DNA from: Frateuria_A sp051900425
Lineage (GTDB): Bacteria > Pseudomonadota > Gammaproteobacteria > Xanthomonadales > Rhodanobacteraceae
Direction: 5' to 3'
Assembly (NCBI RefSeq): GCF_051900425.1
Contig: NZ_JBHZGK010000003.1
Coordinates: forward strand, 186,001-250,000
Length of the DNA stretch: 64,000 nucleotides
The notes under the pieces were generated by a model, which was not told the origin of the DNA, did not search any database, and saw nothing but the letters and a program-made list of their open reading frames with translations. Of the stretch, positions 1-9,087 are shown piece after piece. Made by a program: the position numbers and the translations under genes. Each line of letters begins with the position of its first letter. The first letter of the stretch is position 1.

Positions 1-2
1 TC

Positions 3-2105
3 ACGCGCCGGCGTGCCGAAGAACTCTCGGCGATGGAGCAGCTCGAACGCGCCGGCCTCACGCCGGGCGTGGACACCGAAGGCCTGCCCTGGGACCTGGC
101 CGACACGCTGCCCGAGGACGCCTGGCTGTTCCCGGGCAAGGGCTACGCCGGCGCATTGGAAGTGAACACGCCTGCGCGCTGGCTGGCGCTGCGCGGCAAG
201 CTCGAGGCCGAAGGTTTCCAGCTCGACTACGCGCCGAGCTTCCCGTTCGAGGTGCTCGAAGGCCCGGTGCGCTGGTACGGCAACGCCACCGAGGATGCCG
301 ACGACCACGCCTTCGACCTGGAGATCGGCATCGAGGTCGAGGGCAAGCGGCACAACCTGCTGCCCGCGGTAGCACAGGCGCTGGCCGAGCACCAGTTGAA
401 CCTGAGCCCCGCGCCGAACGAGCCGGAAGATGCGGTCTGGTATGCGCCGGTAGACGAGCGCCGCCGCGTACCGGTGCGCCTGAAGGAACTGCGCGGCCTG
501 CTCGCGCCGCTGGCCGAATACCTCGAACGGCCGAAGAAGAAGCTGCACCTGCCGCGCGTGCAGGCCGGCCGCCTGGAGGAGCTGGTCGAGGCGCTCCCCA
601 GCGGTGGCGAACTGCGCGCACCGGACGCCTTGCGCGGCTTCACCGCGCGCCTGCGCGATGCCGCGGAGCGCGCGAGCGACGCCATTCCCGAGGGCCTGAC
701 CGTCGAGCTGCGGCCGTACCAGCGCGAAGGCCTGCGCTGGTTGAACGCGCTGGCCGAAGCTGGCGTCGGCGGCGTGCTAGCCGACGACATGGGCCTGGGA
801 AAGACCCTGCAGCTGATCACCCACCTGCTTGCGCTCAAGCAACACGGCGCGCTGGCGCAACCGGCGCTGGTGGTGGTCCCGACCAGCCTGATCCCGAACT
901 GGCAATCGGAGATCGCGCGCTTCGCGCCCGGCCTCACGGTGCTCGCCCTGCACGGTCCGCAGCGCAGCGGCGATTTCTCGCAACTGGGCGCGCAGGACAT
1001 CGTATTGACCAGCTACGCGCTGCTGCCGCGCGACGTGGTCACCCTGCGCAAGCAGCCGTTCGCGCTGATCGTTCTGGACGAGGCGCAACAGGTGAAGAAC
1101 CCGCGCACGCAGGCGCGCCGTGCCGTGCTCAGCCTGCGCGCGCCGCGCTGCATCTGCCTGACCGGCACGCCGCTGGAAAACCACCTGGGCGAGCTGTGGT
1201 CGCAGATCGACCTGGCGGTGCCCGGCCTGCTCGGCGACGAGGGCGCGTTCCGGCGCCACTACCGCGTGCCGATCGAGAAGCAGCACGACGAGGCGTGCCA
1301 GGCACGCCTCAACCGTCGCCTCGCCCCGTTCATCCTTCGCCGCACCAAGGCGCAGGTGGCGTCGGAGCTGCCGCCCAAGACCGAGATCACCCGCCGCGTC
1401 GTGCTCGACGGCCGCCAGCGCGAGCTGTACGAAAGCCTGCGCCTGACCCTGGCCGAGGAGCTGCGCGAGGTGATCGCCCAGCGCGGCATCGCGCACTCGG
1501 GCATCGTCGTGCTCGACGCGCTGCTCAAGCTGCGCCAGGTGTGCTGCGATCCCCGCCTGGTCAAGCTCGAGGCCGCGCGGGGGGTGCGCGAGTCGGCCAA
1601 GTTCGAGTTGCTGATGGACATGCTGCCCGCGCTGCTCGCCGAAGGCCGCAAGGTGCTGCTGTTCTCGCAGTTCACCGAAATGCTCAAGCTGATCGCCGCC
1701 GAACTGGACCGCCGACGCATCCGCTACGTCATGCTCACCGGCGAGACGCGCGACCGCGCCGAGCCCGTGCAGCGCTTCCAGGACGGCGACGTGCCGCTGT
1801 TCCTGCTCTCGCTCAAGGCCGGCGGCGTGGGTCTGAACCTCACCGCCGCCGACACGGTGATCCACTACGATCCGTGGTGGAACCCGGCCGCCGAGGCGCA
1901 GGCCTCCGACCGCGCGCACCGCATCGGCCAGGACAAGCCGGTGTTCGTGTTCCGGCTGATCACCGCCGACACTGTCGAGGAACGCATCGAGGAGTTGAAG
2001 GCGCGCAAGGCCGAACTGGCCGAAGCCGTGCTCGAAGGTGGCGGCGCGCGCGAGAAGCTCAGCTTCGACCAGGACGATCTGGACGCGCTGCTCGCGCCGG
2101 GTTGA
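3..2105 (+). CDS. SNF2-family DEAD/DEAH-like helicase, 5' end outside window
   Basis: C-terminal part of a SNF2-type ATP-dependent DNA translocase. The reading frame is already open at the window edge; the first ATG inside is at 33, but the family usually has several hundred more N-terminal residues, often with a SWIM zinc finger, so the true start is upstream. Counting from that ATG, the Walker A motif DDMGLGKT lies near residue 251, the DEAQ box (motif II) near 349, LTGTPLEN (motif III) near 380, and the helicase C motifs LLFSQFTEML and GGVGLNLTAAD (about 597) precede the DRAHRIGQ arginine-finger motif. All ATPase motifs look intact. Family members remodel protein-DNA complexes; the specific target cannot be read from the sequence. 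It converges on the HAD gene. Confidence 0.93.
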   Translation, partial: TRRRAEELSAMEQLERAGLTPGVDTEGLPWDLADTLPEDAWLFPGKGYAGALEVNTPARWLALRGKLEAEGFQLDYAPSFPFEVLEGPVRWYGNATEDADDHAFDLEIGIEVEGKRHNLLPAVAQALAEHQLNLSPAPNEPEDAVWYAPVDERRRVPVRLKELRGLLAPLAEYLERPKKKLHLPRVQAGRLEELVEALPSGGELRAPDALRGFTARLRDAAERASDAIPEGLTVELRPYQREGLRWLNALAEAGVGGVLADDMGLGKTLQLITHLLALKQHGALAQPALVVVPTSLIPNWQSEIARFAPGLTVLALHGPQRSGDFSQLGAQDIVLTSYALLPRDVVTLRKQPFALIVLDEAQQVKNPRTQARRAVLSLRAPRCICLTGTPLENHLGELWSQIDLAVPGLLGDEGAFRRHYRVPIEKQHDEACQARLNRRLAPFILRRTKAQVASELPPKTEITRRVVLDGRQRELYESLRLTLAEELREVIAQRGIAHSGIVVLDALLKLRQVCCDPRLVKLEAARGVRESAKFELLMDMLPALLAEGRKVLLFSQFTEMLKLIAAELDRRRIRYVMLTGETRDRAEPVQRFQDGDVPLFLLSLKAGGVGLNLTAADTVIHYDPWWNPAAEAQASDRAHRIGQDKPVFVFRLITADTVEERIEELKARKAELAEAVLEGGGAREKLSFDQDDLDALLAPG

Positions 2106-2120
2106 GCGCGCGGCCCCGCA

Positions 2121-2173
2121 AGGTGGCTTCAGCGTACCGCTCTCCATGGGCAATGCCGGGCTGAAACCCACCT
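2121..2173. terminator. possible bidirectional hairpin terminator
   Basis: Between two convergent genes, arms at 2121-2133 and 2160-2173 are inverted copies with one mismatch and one extra base around a 26-nt loop. There is no T-run, so termination is inferred from position only. Confidence 0.3.
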
Positions 2174-2207
2174 GCGATGGAACCCCGGGGACGCCGCGCG
2201 AGCCGGC

Positions 2208-2891
2208 TCAATCGCGCGCGGCGACTTCGTCGATGTGGTACAGCAGATCGGCCGGGTCCTCGTACACGCGGAAGGCGCCCGCACGCTCCAGCTCCTCCTG
2301 GCCGTAGCCGCCGCAGAGCAGGCCCACGCCCAGGGCGCGGCAGCGTTGCGCGGCGAGCATGTCCCAGATGCTGTCGCCCAGTACCAGCGCATGCTGGATA
2401 TCCACGCCCAGCCGGTCGGCGGCGGCCAGGAACAGGTCCGGATCGGGCTTGGCGTGGCGTACGTCGTCGCGCGTGATCACCGGCACCCTGGACGGGTCGA
2501 CACCCAGCGCCTCCAGGTTGTGTGCGGCCGTCTGCATGCGGCCGCTGGTGGCGATCGCCCATGGCAGGCCGGCCTCGGTGAGCCAGCCCAGCAGCTCGCG
2601 CGCGCCGGGCAAGGGCCGCACGCTGCCGGCCTCGGCGCGGCGCGTGAACGCTTCGGCGTGCCAGCGCCGTAGCCGCGCCACGCGATCCTCGGTGATCTCG
2701 ATGCCGGTCTCGCGCAGCAGGATGCGTGTGAACAGCCCGCCGCTCATGCCGATCTTGCGATGGATGCGCCACACCGCCAGCTCGATCCCCTCGCGGTCGA
2801 GCGCCTCCTTCCACGCCAGCACGTGCTGGTAGACGCTGTCGACCAGCGTGCCGTCGAGGTCGAACAGGAACGCTGTGCGCGGGCGGGTCAC
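2208..2891 (-). CDS. HAD-superfamily phosphatase (phosphoglycolate phosphatase-like)
   Basis: A 227-residue haloacid-dehalogenase hydrolase that should dephosphorylate a small phosphorylated metabolite in the cytoplasm. The nucleophile motif DLDGT is at residues 11-15 (Asp11 nucleophile, Asp13 acid/base), motif II TSGR near 115-118, the conserved lysine at 148 in HAKPD, and the acidic motif GDSIWD at 172-177. An alpha-helical cap (about 20-85) marks subclass C1, like Gph or beta-phosphoglucomutase. The GTG start at 2891 overlaps the stop of the upstream thioredoxin-fold gene (GTGA), so the two are probably translationally coupled. With glk upstream, a role in sugar-phosphate metabolism or repair is plausible, but the substrate is unknown. 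Confidence 0.9.
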   Translation of the reverse strand: MTRPRTAFLFDLDGTLVDSVYQHVLAWKEALDREGIELAVWRIHRKIGMSGGLFTRILLRETGIEITEDRVARLRRWHAEAFTRRAEAGSVRPLPGARELLGWLTEAGLPWAIATSGRMQTAAHNLEALGVDPSRVPVITRDDVRHAKPDPDLFLAAADRLGVDIQHALVLGDSIWDMLAAQRCRALGVGLLCGGYGQEELERAGAFRVYEDPADLLYHIDEVAARD

Positions 2892-4132
2892 GGGCTCTCC
2901 CGGAAAGCAGGCGTTGCATCCAGCAGCCCGATCTTCTGCAGGCCCGCACGCAAGGCGGCGCGCTGCGCGTCGCCCGGCCAGCCGACGACCGTGTCCACTA
3001 CGCGCCCCTGGCGCAGGAAGTAGAACGTCGGTGTCGCGAAACGGGAAACGAAAGGCAGCCCGGCATCCTCGTGCAGGACGGCCAGCGGTTGCGCGGGATG
3101 TGCGCGGTTCCATGACACGAGCGCGTCGAAGGCGACGATGTCGTGGGCCGGCGCCACCCATTGCGCGTGTTTGCTGAACAGCTCGCGCAACAAGGGATCG
3201 GCACCAATGCTGCGTGCGGCGGCTTCGGAGAAATGGCAGCCGGTGGATCCGAGCACCACCACCTGGGCATCGGCATCCAGGTGGAATGGCTGGCGCCACA
3301 GGTCGCGCCCACCGCGTGCGATCCAGAGACTCGCCGAATCGGACGCGATGTTCGCGTCGTGCAAGGTCGGCGGCGGTTGGCGATCCAGGATCGGATGGGC
3401 GGCGAGCAGGGCACGCGCTTGATCGGGGCGATGAGCGGCCAGCAATGCATCGTAGAGCGCATCGACGTGTGGACGATCGAGCCGGCGTCGCCGTTCGAGC
3501 TCGGCGACATCGCGTTGCATGTCGAGCAGGTAGCGCGTCTGAATGGGATCGATGCGGGCCAGGCGACCGGCCGCGCGCAACAGCAACTCCACGTCTCGGT
3601 CGCCGAGCGTGCGCAACCTGGCCTGCGCCGGCGCAAACGCGCGAGCGTAGACCGCCACGGCGGCTTTGCCAGACACCTCCGGCGAGGCGCCGACCAGCTC
3701 GTCGTAGGCCGCATTGAGCGTCGTTACGCGCGCATCGGCCGGGCGTAGGCGGGTGCGCGTGGCCAGCCCGGCGGCGTAGTGCTCCGCGCCGAACAACCGC
3801 AACACGTTCCACGCGTGCTCCCGCGTCAGGTCGTACGTGAGGTCGTCGAAGCTGAAGCCGCCGAGCCCGCGCGGGCCGAACACCAGGCCGGCAAGGAAGC
3901 GCCGCTGGCCCGCCGGGCTGAAGGCGCTGAGCGGCGAGGCGGCCGGCGGCGTGTCATGCCGATACGCGTCGAGCTCGGCACGCGAGGCGATCGGCTTGTC
4001 CGGCCAGCGCAGCGGCGGAGCGAGCGTGACGGCGGTCGCTGGCGGCAACGGCTGCGCCGCCCAGGCGAGTGGCGTCCACGCCCATGCGCAAGCCAGCGCG
4101 AAACCGAAGAAAGACTGTCGGGTCATCGCCAT
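2888..4132 (-). CDS. secreted protein with C-terminal thioredoxin-like domain
   Basis: A 414-residue protein with an N-terminal signal peptide (hydrophobic run about 7-22, cleavage likely after LAWA at residue 25). The last 130 residues resemble a thioredoxin fold: a beta strand VVVLGST leads to Cys299-His-Phe-Ser302 at the position of the redox CxxC, and ATPTFYFL supplies the cis-proline (Pro368). The second cysteine is replaced by serine, so disulfide exchange would need a monothiol or glutathione-type mechanism. Residues 50-260 are largely helical and I do not recognise them. It lies downstream of glk and its stop overlaps the HAD start. The in-frame ATG two codons later is an alternative start. 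A periplasmic redox or binding role is inference only. Confidence 0.75.
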   Translation of the reverse strand: MAMTRQSFFGFALACAWAWTPLAWAAQPLPPATAVTLAPPLRWPDKPIASRAELDAYRHDTPPAASPLSAFSPAGQRRFLAGLVFGPRGLGGFSFDDLTYDLTREHAWNVLRLFGAEHYAAGLATRTRLRPADARVTTLNAAYDELVGASPEVSGKAAVAVYARAFAPAQARLRTLGDRDVELLLRAAGRLARIDPIQTRYLLDMQRDVAELERRRRLDRPHVDALYDALLAAHRPDQARALLAAHPILDRQPPPTLHDANIASDSASLWIARGGRDLWRQPFHLDADAQVVVLGSTGCHFSEAAARSIGADPLLRELFSKHAQWVAPAHDIVAFDALVSWNRAHPAQPLAVLHEDAGLPFVSRFATPTFYFLRQGRVVDTVVGWPGDAQRAALRAGLQKIGLLDATPAFRESP

Positions 4133-4180
4133 CCTCCCTGGGGTTGCGTGGAGGATAACCGCGCGGTGCTCAGGCGATGT

Positions 4181-5197
4181 CTACGGCCTCGGCAGCAGCG
4201 GCCGGCCGGCTTCCATCACCGCCAGTGCGGCGGCGCCGAGCAGGCCCGGTTCCGGATGCAGTACGGCGATCGTGGGCACCTGACGCATGGTGTCGCTGAA
4301 GCGGCCCTTGGCCTCGAAACGCTGGCGGAAGCCGCCGCGCTGCAGCCACGGCAACAGGATCGGCAGCAGGCCGCCGGTGAGGTAGACGCCGTCCCAGCCG
4401 CCCAGGGTCAGCACCAGGTCGCCGGCGACCGAGCCGAAGATGCCGGCCAGCGTTTCCACCGTGCGCACGCACAGCGGGTCGGTACCGGCGCCGGCGTGCG
4501 CGGTGATGTCTTCCGGGGTGTAGGCCTGAGCGCGCTCGCCGGCGATGTCGGCCAGTGCGCCGTACAGGTTCACCAAGCCGTTGCCGCAGATCAACCGCTC
4601 GTTGGACACGCGGCCGAAGCGTTCGTTGAGCCGGTGCAGGATCTCGATGTCTTCACGGCTGTGCGCGGCAAAACCGGCGTGGCCGCCTTCGCTTTCCAGC
4701 ACGCTGCAATGGCCGTCGCGGCGCAGCAGGCCGCCGACGCCCAGGCCGGTGCCCGGGCCCATCACCACGAAGGTCTGGTGGTCGCAGCGGTCCAGCCGCG
4801 GCAGCGGCAGGTCGCCGACGGCCTTGAGGTGTGCCGGCTGCAGCAGCGGCACGGCCATGCTCTGCGCGGCGAAGTCATTGACCAGCCGCACCGATTCCAT
4901 GGCGAGATCGGCCTGCAGCGCATGCGCGGCGACCGCCCAGGGGTTGTTGGTGATCTGCACCGTTTCGCCGTCGGCGATGCGACCGGCCGCCGCGATGATC
5001 GCGCGCGGTGCGGTCAGGCCGGTGTCTGCGAAGTACTGGCGGATGGTGTCGGCCAGCGTGGCGAAGTCGCGCACGCGGTAGCGGCGCACGCTGTCGGCCA
5101 CCAGCGGCTGGTCGGCGCCGACGTCGGCGAGCGCGAAGCGCACGTTGGTACCGCCGAGGTCGGCAAGCAGGGTCGGGGGTCGGGTGTCGAAGCTCAT
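4181..5197 (-). CDS. glk: glucokinase
   Basis: Glucokinase of the bacterial Glk (non-ROK) family, which phosphorylates glucose to glucose-6-phosphate with ATP in the cytoplasm. The 338 residues match the usual 320-340. The ATP-binding motif LLADLGGTNVRFALAD is near residues 10-25, followed by the sugar-binding VNDFAAQSMAV, the phosphate loop GPGTGLGVGGL, and the family signature SEGGHAGFA. The ATG at 5197 was chosen because the family begins a few residues before LADLGGTN; the open frame continues further upstream but has no family similarity there. The thioredoxin-fold gene begins 48 bp downstream, suggesting one transcript. A divergent ABC exporter starts 138 bp upstream. Confidence 0.93.
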   Translation of the reverse strand: MSFDTRPPTLLADLGGTNVRFALADVGADQPLVADSVRRYRVRDFATLADTIRQYFADTGLTAPRAIIAAAGRIADGETVQITNNPWAVAAHALQADLAMESVRLVNDFAAQSMAVPLLQPAHLKAVGDLPLPRLDRCDHQTFVVMGPGTGLGVGGLLRRDGHCSVLESEGGHAGFAAHSREDIEILHRLNERFGRVSNERLICGNGLVNLYGALADIAGERAQAYTPEDITAHAGAGTDPLCVRTVETLAGIFGSVAGDLVLTLGGWDGVYLTGGLLPILLPWLQRGGFRQRFEAKGRFSDTMRQVPTIAVLHPEPGLLGAAALAVMEAGRPLLPRP

Positions 5198-5334
5198 CGG
5201 GTCGTTCTGTGGGCGCAGCGTCGCGGGCGCGGCGGCAATCGGGGGAAGGTATCGGAAACCGGCCTGACTGGCTACTTGCGGGGGCCCGCTCCGGTTGCGA
5301 CACTCGAAGAAGTGTGATGCAAGGGGAATCATGC

Positions 5335-6009
5335 ATGGTCTGCATGGAAGCAGTGACCCGGCACTACCGGGTCGGCGATCAGACGATCGCCGCATTGGAT
5401 GGCGTGAGCTTCACGGTGCCGCGGGGCCAGTTCACGGCCATCGTCGGACCGTCCGGGTCGGGCAAGTCGACCCTGCTGAACATGCTCGGTTGCCTGGACC
5501 GGCCCGATGGCGGGCGTTACCTGCTCGAGGGCGTGGACGTCTCCACCTTCGATGACGAGCGCGCCAGCGATTTCCGCAACCGGCGCATCGGTTTCGTATT
5601 CCAGTCCTTTCACCTTCTCCCGCGGCTCTCGGTGCTGGAGAACGCGATGCTGCCGGCGCGCTTCCTGCGCGGGTCCGACGAAGGTCTGGCCGGGCGTGCG
5701 CGCGATCTGCTCGAACGCATGGGCCTGCATCGGCACCTGGAGCATCGCCCGGGCCAGCTTTCCGGCGGGCAGATGCAGCGCGTGGCGATCGCCCGCGCGC
5801 TGCTGATGAAGCCCGCGCTGCTGCTCGCCGACGAGCCCACCGGCAACCTCGATTCGAAGAGCGCTGCCGACGTGCTCTCGCTGCTGGACGAAGTGCATGC
5901 GCAGGGACAGACCGTGGTGATGGTCACCCACGACGCCGACGTCGCCGCGCGCGCCCAGCGCCAGGTCGGCATCCGCGACGGGAGGGTCGAGTTTGATTCG
6001 GCCGCGTAA
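5335..6009 (+). CDS. ABC transporter ATPase, MacB/LolD-like
   Basis: A 224-residue nucleotide-binding subunit that powers the exporter encoded with the next three genes. Walker A GPSGSGKS is at 38-45, the Q-loop Gln at 90, signature LSGGQ at 142-146, Walker B LLLADE at 162-167 with catalytic Glu167, and the H-loop His at 199; all are intact. The NLDSKSA stretch after Walker B is typical of the MacB/LolD/FtsE class. I chose the ATG at 5335 because AAGGGGA sits 8 bp upstream; an ATG at 5317 is possible. The end overlaps the adaptor gene by 17 bp. Confidence 0.93.
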   Translation: MVCMEAVTRHYRVGDQTIAALDGVSFTVPRGQFTAIVGPSGSGKSTLLNMLGCLDRPDGGRYLLEGVDVSTFDDERASDFRNRRIGFVFQSFHLLPRLSVLENAMLPARFLRGSDEGLAGRARDLLERMGLHRHLEHRPGQLSGGQMQRVAIARALLMKPALLLADEPTGNLDSKSAADVLSLLDEVHAQGQTVVMVTHDADVAARAQRQVGIRDGRVEFDSAA

Positions 6010-7882
6010 GTACCTGTGCGCCGCGCTGCTGGCCTGGCCGGGACTCGCCGCGGCCACCGTGTTCAGCGGCGAGGTGCAGATGGCCAACGCGCAGGGAATC
6101 TACACGCCGCCGTCGATGAGCTCGCCGGTGGTGCTGCGCTATTACGTGCCCGACGGCGCACACGTGGGCAAGGGCGACGTGCTGCTGCGCATCGATGCCG
6201 GCCCGGCGGAGGCCGAGCTGCGCAAGCTCAAGGCGCAGCTGGTCCAGACCGAGGCGAAGAACGCCAAGGAGATCGCCGAGCTCGAACTCAAGCACTCCGA
6301 CGCCGAGCTGGCGCTGGCCGACGCACAGGCCGAGCGCGATACCGCGGCGCTGGACGCAGCCGTTCCGAAGAGCCTGATCTCCGCGCTCAACTACGACCGC
6401 TACCAGAGCGAGATGGAGCGTACCGGTCGCGCGCTCGCGCTCAAGCGCGAGGCGGCCACGCAGGCGGCCGATGCGGTCGCGCGCCGGCGCCACGACAGTG
6501 AGCTGGAGCTTGAAAAGCAACGTCTCTCGCTCAGCTTCTACCAGGACCAGGTGACCCAGGCGGAAGTGCGCGCCACGCGCGCGGGCACGGTCATCCATGG
6601 CTTCGACAACGTGTTCGGCAATGGCGGGCGCTTCGAGGAGGGTTCGTCTTCCTACCCGGGCAACAAGGTCGGCGAGGTGGTGGGGCAGGGCGACGATTTC
6701 ACGGTGACCGCCTGGGTGCTGGAGCCCGACCGCGATGGGCTCAAGGTCGGCCAGGCCGTCCACCTGGCGATCGATGCCTTGCCGGGCAGCCACGCGCAGG
6801 GGCGCATCCAGGCGATCGCCGGCGCCTCGATCGAACGCAAGGAGTGGGGTGATGGGCGCTACTTCGAGGTCGCCATTGCGTTCGACCAGGGCACCCACCT
6901 TGCGCTGCGCCCGGGCATGAGCGTGCGCGTCGACACCGACGCGGAAGCCGCCGACACCAGGCCGGCCGCGGCGGCACACGCGCCGCTGAGCATCGCCGGC
7001 GAACTCTTCGCGCAGAGCAGCCTGGCCATCTCGCCGCCCGCGGTCGACGGCCTGTGGCAGCTCACCGTGACACAGATGGCCGACGATGGCGCGAAGGTGA
7101 AGAAGGGCGAGCCGCTGGTGGTGTTCGACGGCAGTGAGGTGACCAAGAACCTCACCGCCAAGCGCAGCGAACTGGCCGAGAAGCAGCGCAAGCAGGAGCA
7201 GCTCAAGCTCGACCTGGCCGACCGCACGCGCGAGGCGGAACTGGCCACCGCGCAGGCCCGCGCCGATGCCGAAAAGGCGCGCCGCAAGGCGAGCGTGCCG
7301 AAGGACTACGTGGCCGGCATCGAATACCGCAAGCTGGTCGTCGCACGCGCCAGGGCCGAGCGGAAGCTGCGCCTGACCGTCGAGCGCGAGCGCATCGCGG
7401 AACGGGCGCGTGCCGCCGAACAACGCCTGGCCGATGCGGAGGTGGCGCAGCTCAGCGAGGAGGTGGCGGAACTCAAGGCCTCGCTCGGGGCGCTGACGGT
7501 CCATGCGCCACGCGACGGCATCCTGCTGCACGAAGCGAAGTGGAACGGCGAGAAGATCGACAACGGCTCGCAGATCTGGCGCGGCCAGTCGGTCGGGGAG
7601 ATGCCGGACCTGTCGACGCTGGCCGTGCGCGCGTCGCTGCCCGAGCGCGAGCTCGCGCGCGTGCGCGTGGGCCAGGGCGTGCAGGTGCGCGTCGCCGGTG
7701 GCGGCCGGCAGCGGCTGGACGGCACGGTGACGTCGATCGGCAACAACGTGCACAGCAAGTCGCGGGTCGAGCCCATCCCGGTGGTCGACGTGCTGATCCA
7801 GCTGCAAGGCGGCCAGCGTGCGGGTCTCAAGCCGGGGCAATCGGTACAGGTGGCGATCGCGCCAGCCGGGGAGGGCGCCTGA
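5993..7882 (+). CDS. double-length HlyD-like periplasmic adaptor (membrane fusion protein)
   Basis: A 629-residue exported adaptor, about twice the normal 300-400 for HlyD/MacA-type membrane fusion proteins. It starts at a TTG with GGAGGG 6 bp before it and a signal peptide to about residue 21. The first half has a biotinyl-lipoyl-like segment (about 31-68) and a long coiled coil (70-190). A second lipoyl-like segment begins near 343, followed by a second coiled coil (380-500, rich in Ala, Glu, Arg) and a C-terminal beta-barrel region (about 530-625). The repeated order suggests internal duplication or fusion of two adaptors. It overlaps the ATPase gene and ends TGATG with the lipoprotein adaptor. 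Family adaptors bridge an inner-membrane pump and an outer-membrane channel; none of the latter is encoded nearby. Confidence 0.82.
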   Translation: MIRPRKYLCAALLAWPGLAAATVFSGEVQMANAQGIYTPPSMSSPVVLRYYVPDGAHVGKGDVLLRIDAGPAEAELRKLKAQLVQTEAKNAKEIAELELKHSDAELALADAQAERDTAALDAAVPKSLISALNYDRYQSEMERTGRALALKREAATQAADAVARRRHDSELELEKQRLSLSFYQDQVTQAEVRATRAGTVIHGFDNVFGNGGRFEEGSSSYPGNKVGEVVGQGDDFTVTAWVLEPDRDGLKVGQAVHLAIDALPGSHAQGRIQAIAGASIERKEWGDGRYFEVAIAFDQGTHLALRPGMSVRVDTDAEAADTRPAAAAHAPLSIAGELFAQSSLAISPPAVDGLWQLTVTQMADDGAKVKKGEPLVVFDGSEVTKNLTAKRSELAEKQRKQEQLKLDLADRTREAELATAQARADAEKARRKASVPKDYVAGIEYRKLVVARARAERKLRLTVERERIAERARAAEQRLADAEVAQLSEEVAELKASLGALTVHAPRDGILLHEAKWNGEKIDNGSQIWRGQSVGEMPDLSTLAVRASLPERELARVRVGQGVQVRVAGGGRQRLDGTVTSIGNNVHSKSRVEPIPVVDVLIQLQGGQRAGLKPGQSVQVAIAPAGEGA

Positions 7883-9087
7883 TGCGCCGCGTGCATGCGC
7901 TCTTGCCGGCCCTGCTGGCGCTGGCCGCCTGCGGCAACGCGCCGAAAGCGGACTACACCGTGCTCGAACAGGCCCATGCCGGCCCGCTCGAATTCAGCGT
8001 GCAGGCCGAGGGCGAACTGCGCGCAGTCACCGCCACGCCGCTGCTGGTGCCGGGCCAGCAATGGACGCCACGGCAGCTGGCGTGGATGCTGCCCGACGGC
8101 AGCCACGTCACCAGGGGCGAAGTGGTGGCGCGCTTCTCCGCCACGCAGAGCGTGCAGGACCTGGCGCAGGCGCGCATCGACCTGGAACGCAACCTGCTCG
8201 CCCGGGCCGGCAAGCAGGACGACCTGGACGGCAAGCGCGGGCAGCTGGACGTGGACCTGATCCAGGTGGACGGGCAGCTGGCCATCGCGCAGCGCTATGC
8301 GCACGCCACGATGGCGGCGATTGCACGCAACGACATCCTCGACGCGGTGCAGGATGCGGCGTACCTGGGCGTGCGACGGCAGATCCTCCAGTGGCGCGAG
8401 CAGCAGTCCAGCGCCCGCGGCAGGGCCGAGCTTGCCGTGCTCGACGCTCAGCACGACACCTACGCCACGGTGGCCAGGCAGAAGAAGGACGACCTGGACG
8501 CGCTGGAGCTGCACGCGCCGCACGATGGCGTGCTGGTGCTCGAACGCAACTGGTCGGACGAGCTGCCGCACGTGGGCAGCAGCATGTGGGCAGGCTTCAG
8601 CTTCGCCAGCCTGCCGGATCTGGACGCCCTCGAAGTGCAGCTTGCCGTGCCGCAGATCGAGGCCCAGGGCATTGCCGTCGGCCAGGCGGTCGAACTGCAT
8701 CCGTGGGGGCGTCCGCAGCAGGACGTGACGGCGAAGCTGAGCTGGATCGCGGCCGCTGCGCAGCCGCGCGATCGCGAGAATCCGGTCAAGTACCTGCTGA
8801 TGAAGGCGCGCGTGCCGGCCGATGCCGCGCGACGCTACGGCTGGACGCCGGGCCAGCGCTTCGTCGGCAAGATACTGCTGCTGCGAACTGCGCGCGGCAT
8901 GAGCGTGCCCAACCTCGCCCTGGGTGGCGACGATGGCGCGGCGGTGCGCGTACTGAGCGAGGGGAACGAAGTGCTACGCAAACTCAAGCTTGGTGCGCGT
9001 GGCGCCACGCGCACGCAGGTGCTCGATGGCCTGCACGAAGGCGACCGCATCCTGCTGGATGCAGGCAGCCACGGAACCGGCGCATGA
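7882..9087 (+). CDS. HlyD/MacA-like adaptor lipoprotein
   Basis: A 401-residue lipoprotein. The N-terminus ends in lipobox LAAC with the acylated cysteine at residue 17, so mature protein is lipid-anchored in the periplasm. A lipoyl-like half (LVPGQQW to GEVVARF, about 55-90), a helical hairpin (about 95-215), the second lipoyl half (ELHAPHDGVLVLER) and a beta-barrel domain follow, the usual order for efflux adaptors. It starts at ATG 7882, overlapping the previous stop by one base, and its stop overlaps the permease start (ATGA). It is the second adaptor of the same exporter; whether the two work together or at different sites is not visible. Confidence 0.85.
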   Translation: MRRVHALLPALLALAACGNAPKADYTVLEQAHAGPLEFSVQAEGELRAVTATPLLVPGQQWTPRQLAWMLPDGSHVTRGEVVARFSATQSVQDLAQARIDLERNLLARAGKQDDLDGKRGQLDVDLIQVDGQLAIAQRYAHATMAAIARNDILDAVQDAAYLGVRRQILQWREQQSSARGRAELAVLDAQHDTYATVARQKKDDLDALELHAPHDGVLVLERNWSDELPHVGSSMWAGFSFASLPDLDALEVQLAVPQIEAQGIAVGQAVELHPWGRPQQDVTAKLSWIAAAAQPRDRENPVKYLLMKARVPADAARRYGWTPGQRFVGKILLLRTARGMSVPNLALGGDDGAAVRVLSEGNEVLRKLKLGARGATRTQVLDGLHEGDRILLDAGSHGTGA

